Assembly (NCBI RefSeq): GCF_000336955.1
Contig: NZ_AOLI01000009.1
Coordinates: 17,711 to 81,710 of the forward strand
Length of the DNA: 64,000 bases
Source: Haloferax larsenii JCM 13917
GTDB lineage: Archaea > Halobacteriota > Halobacteria > Halobacteriales > Haloferacaceae
Direction of reading: 5' to 3'
Part shown: positions 63,192-64,000 of the stretch, piece by piece
Numbering within the stretch: position 1 is the stretch's first letter
Layout of the letters: each line of letters starts with the position of its first letter
Notes under the pieces: model-generated
Databases searched by the model: none
What the model was told of the DNA's origin: nothing
What the model saw: only the letters and a program-made list of their open reading frames with translations
Program-made: the position numbers and the translations under genes

Positions 63192-63231
63192 AAAGTCGCC
63201 TGACTGGAAGTCAGACGGTTATCCTAGCTTT

Positions 63232-63645
63232 TCAGTCGTCGTCAGCCAGTTGTTCTTCGAGGTGTTCGGCCATCCGTTCGAATTCGTCTTCGAACGTGTC
63301 CATGTCGTAGTCCATCCCGTGGATGATGGCGCTGTAGCGTGCGGTCCAACTGGCAAGGAACGCAACCTCGTTGAGTTCCTCTTCGGTCGCACCGTGCATC
63401 TTGGCCGCCCCTTTGTGGAACCGCTGGCAGTACGGGCACTTGATGTTCGCCGCGATTGCTAACCCGATTAGCTCCTTGTATTTCGGCGGAATCGCAGTCT
63501 CTTCGAACGCGTGCCGTTTGAAGTTCGGCCACTCGTTGACGAGGTCCGCGTCGTTTAGCTCCCAGAACCCCGGCACGAATCCGAGCGTCTCTTCGATGTC
63601 TGCCCGCACCGCACCGACATCGCCTCTCCCTGCTGTCGTTGCCAT
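63232..63645 (-). CDS. carboxymuconolactone decarboxylase/AhpD-family protein
   Basis: This 137-residue protein has the AhpD-type redox motif CPYCQRFH preceded by KYKELIGLAIAANIK, with helical sequence throughout. Such proteins use the CxxC-x2-3-H motif for thiol peroxidase-type chemistry. The ATG at 63645 fits the family; the upstream AT-rich stretch near 63740-63780 may hold its promoter. The gene follows a membrane protein gene in convergent orientation. Confidence 0.88.
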   Translation of the reverse strand: MATTAGRGDVGAVRADIEETLGFVPGFWELNDADLVNEWPNFKRHAFEETAIPPKYKELIGLAIAANIKCPYCQRFHKGAAKMHGATEEELNEVAFLASWTARYSAIIHGMDYDMDTFEDEFERMAEHLEEQLADDD

Positions 63646-63794
63646 ATCTTGTCTCTCCTGTGATTCTAGCGCTCACGCCCCACGTCCCGGTTCGAACCCC
63701 ATCCCAACGTGTGCGTCAGAACCACGTCTCTGTTGGTGTGCGAATCTAATAAAAATGTGTAAATATTATTATGTTTGTTACTGTGTAGTCGCAC

Positions 63795-64000
63795 ATTGAC
63801 ATCCTCCTGCGCCTGAAGACGCAGGAATCCCGAGCGTTGAGAGTTTCAGGTTCGCAACCATGACTCTGCCACTTTTCGGGAACCCATTTAACCCAGTCGT
63901 CGTGGTCAGCGGCTGACTGGCGGTGCCAAACCGCCGTTACTCCTATCCTCGGCGTCGTTGACTCCCATCTGTTGTTTTTGCCAGCAGGGAGTCCACGTCG
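63795..64000 (-). mobile_element. end of an IS605/IS1341-type (TnpB) element, truncated by the window
   Basis: The hairpin TCCTGCG-CCTGAAGA-CGCAGGA (63805-63826), next to TTGACATCC and GGAATCC, is the imperfect-palindrome end typical of haloarchaeal IS200/IS605-family elements carrying tnpB alone. The element would extend to the right beyond the window. A minus-strand frame entering at the edge and stopping at about 63943 (DSLLAKTTDGSQRRRG before the stop) may be the tnpB C-terminus, but this is too short to confirm. Confidence 0.55.

Noticed and set aside
63686..63702. GGTTCGAACC resembling a tRNA T-arm
   Set aside because: No acceptor, D or anticodon stem can be formed around it on either strand.
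1..64000. CRISPR array, rRNA operon, riboswitch or replication origin
   Set aside because: No regularly spaced repeats with unique spacers, rRNA motifs, riboswitch-like leaders or clustered origin repeats were found on reading the window.

Overview
This window is a chromosomal segment of a haloarchaeon, most likely a Haloferax species. The evidence is the high GC content with C/G at third codon positions, very acidic predicted proteins, and many genes whose start codon lies 24-28 bases after a TATA box (leaderless transcripts). Other signs are histidine kinases of the PAS type with an RHNLRND H-box, a HalX response regulator, a TrmB-type regulator, aMBF1, AK6, archaeal-type triosephosphate isomerase, GTP cyclohydrolase III, and a tRNA-Trp split by a 103-nt intron carrying a box C/D guide RNA. 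From memory, the order arfA / PTPS / hisC / polY / porBA / aroC matches the HVO_128x-131x region of Haloferax volcanii; I could not check this.

Layout. 1-5.9 kb: end of an NhaC-type antiporter gene, a PAS histidine kinase, a pair of bacterial-PH-domain membrane proteins, an Lrp regulator overlapping an aminotransferase, and a UspA protein. 6.1-9.3 kb: the most unusual part. It holds a DUF7504-like protein, a 700-residue CHAT/caspase-like protein with a His/Cys dyad, and, stop codon to stop codon on the other strand, a 47-residue membrane peptide. DNA composition turns AT-rich at the end of the protease gene. 9.3-16.4 kb: HalX regulator, TrmB regulator and divergent glycosyltransferase, guaB, a leaderless 29-residue peptide coupled to a membrane protein gene, YjbQ, a zinc-ribbon protein and tRNA-Trp. 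16.5-22.5 kb: PiT phosphate transporter, MFS transporter, other membrane proteins and a beta-helix lipoprotein.

22.5-25.8 kb: a very tight four-gene operon (GTP cyclohydrolase III, MDR dehydrogenase, PTPS-like enzyme, glycosyltransferase) that looks like a pterin or flavin-related pathway. 25.9-34.7 kb: HAD phosphatase, PfpI/DJ-1 protein, small and hypothetical genes, FAH-family enzyme, a gluconate-dehydrogenase-like GMC oxidoreductase pair behind a DtxR-type (iron) operator, and an orphan tungstate-binding lipoprotein. 34.8-40.7 kb: hisC-AK6-CDP-alcohol phosphatidyltransferase operon, aMBF1, tpiA and a HerA-like ATPase. 40.8-47.4 kb: hybrid sensor kinase, DNA polymerase IV with a PCNA-binding tail, Lrp regulator and pyruvate(2-oxoacid):ferredoxin oxidoreductase.

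47.6-57 kb: aromatic amino-acid genes aroC, aroA and tyrA interspersed with a phosphodiesterase-like protein, an M24 peptidase, a thioredoxin-like protein with a palindromic promoter element, an SDR and a lipoprotein. 57-63.7 kb: a cysteine-free Rsm22-like methyltransferase, SurE, an AAC(3)-like acetyltransferase, a His-rich nickel/cobalt transporter divergent from NikR, an OsmC protein and an AhpD-like protein. The right edge carries the hairpin end of what appears to be an IS605/IS1341-type (TnpB) element. No CRISPR array, rRNA or replication origin was seen.
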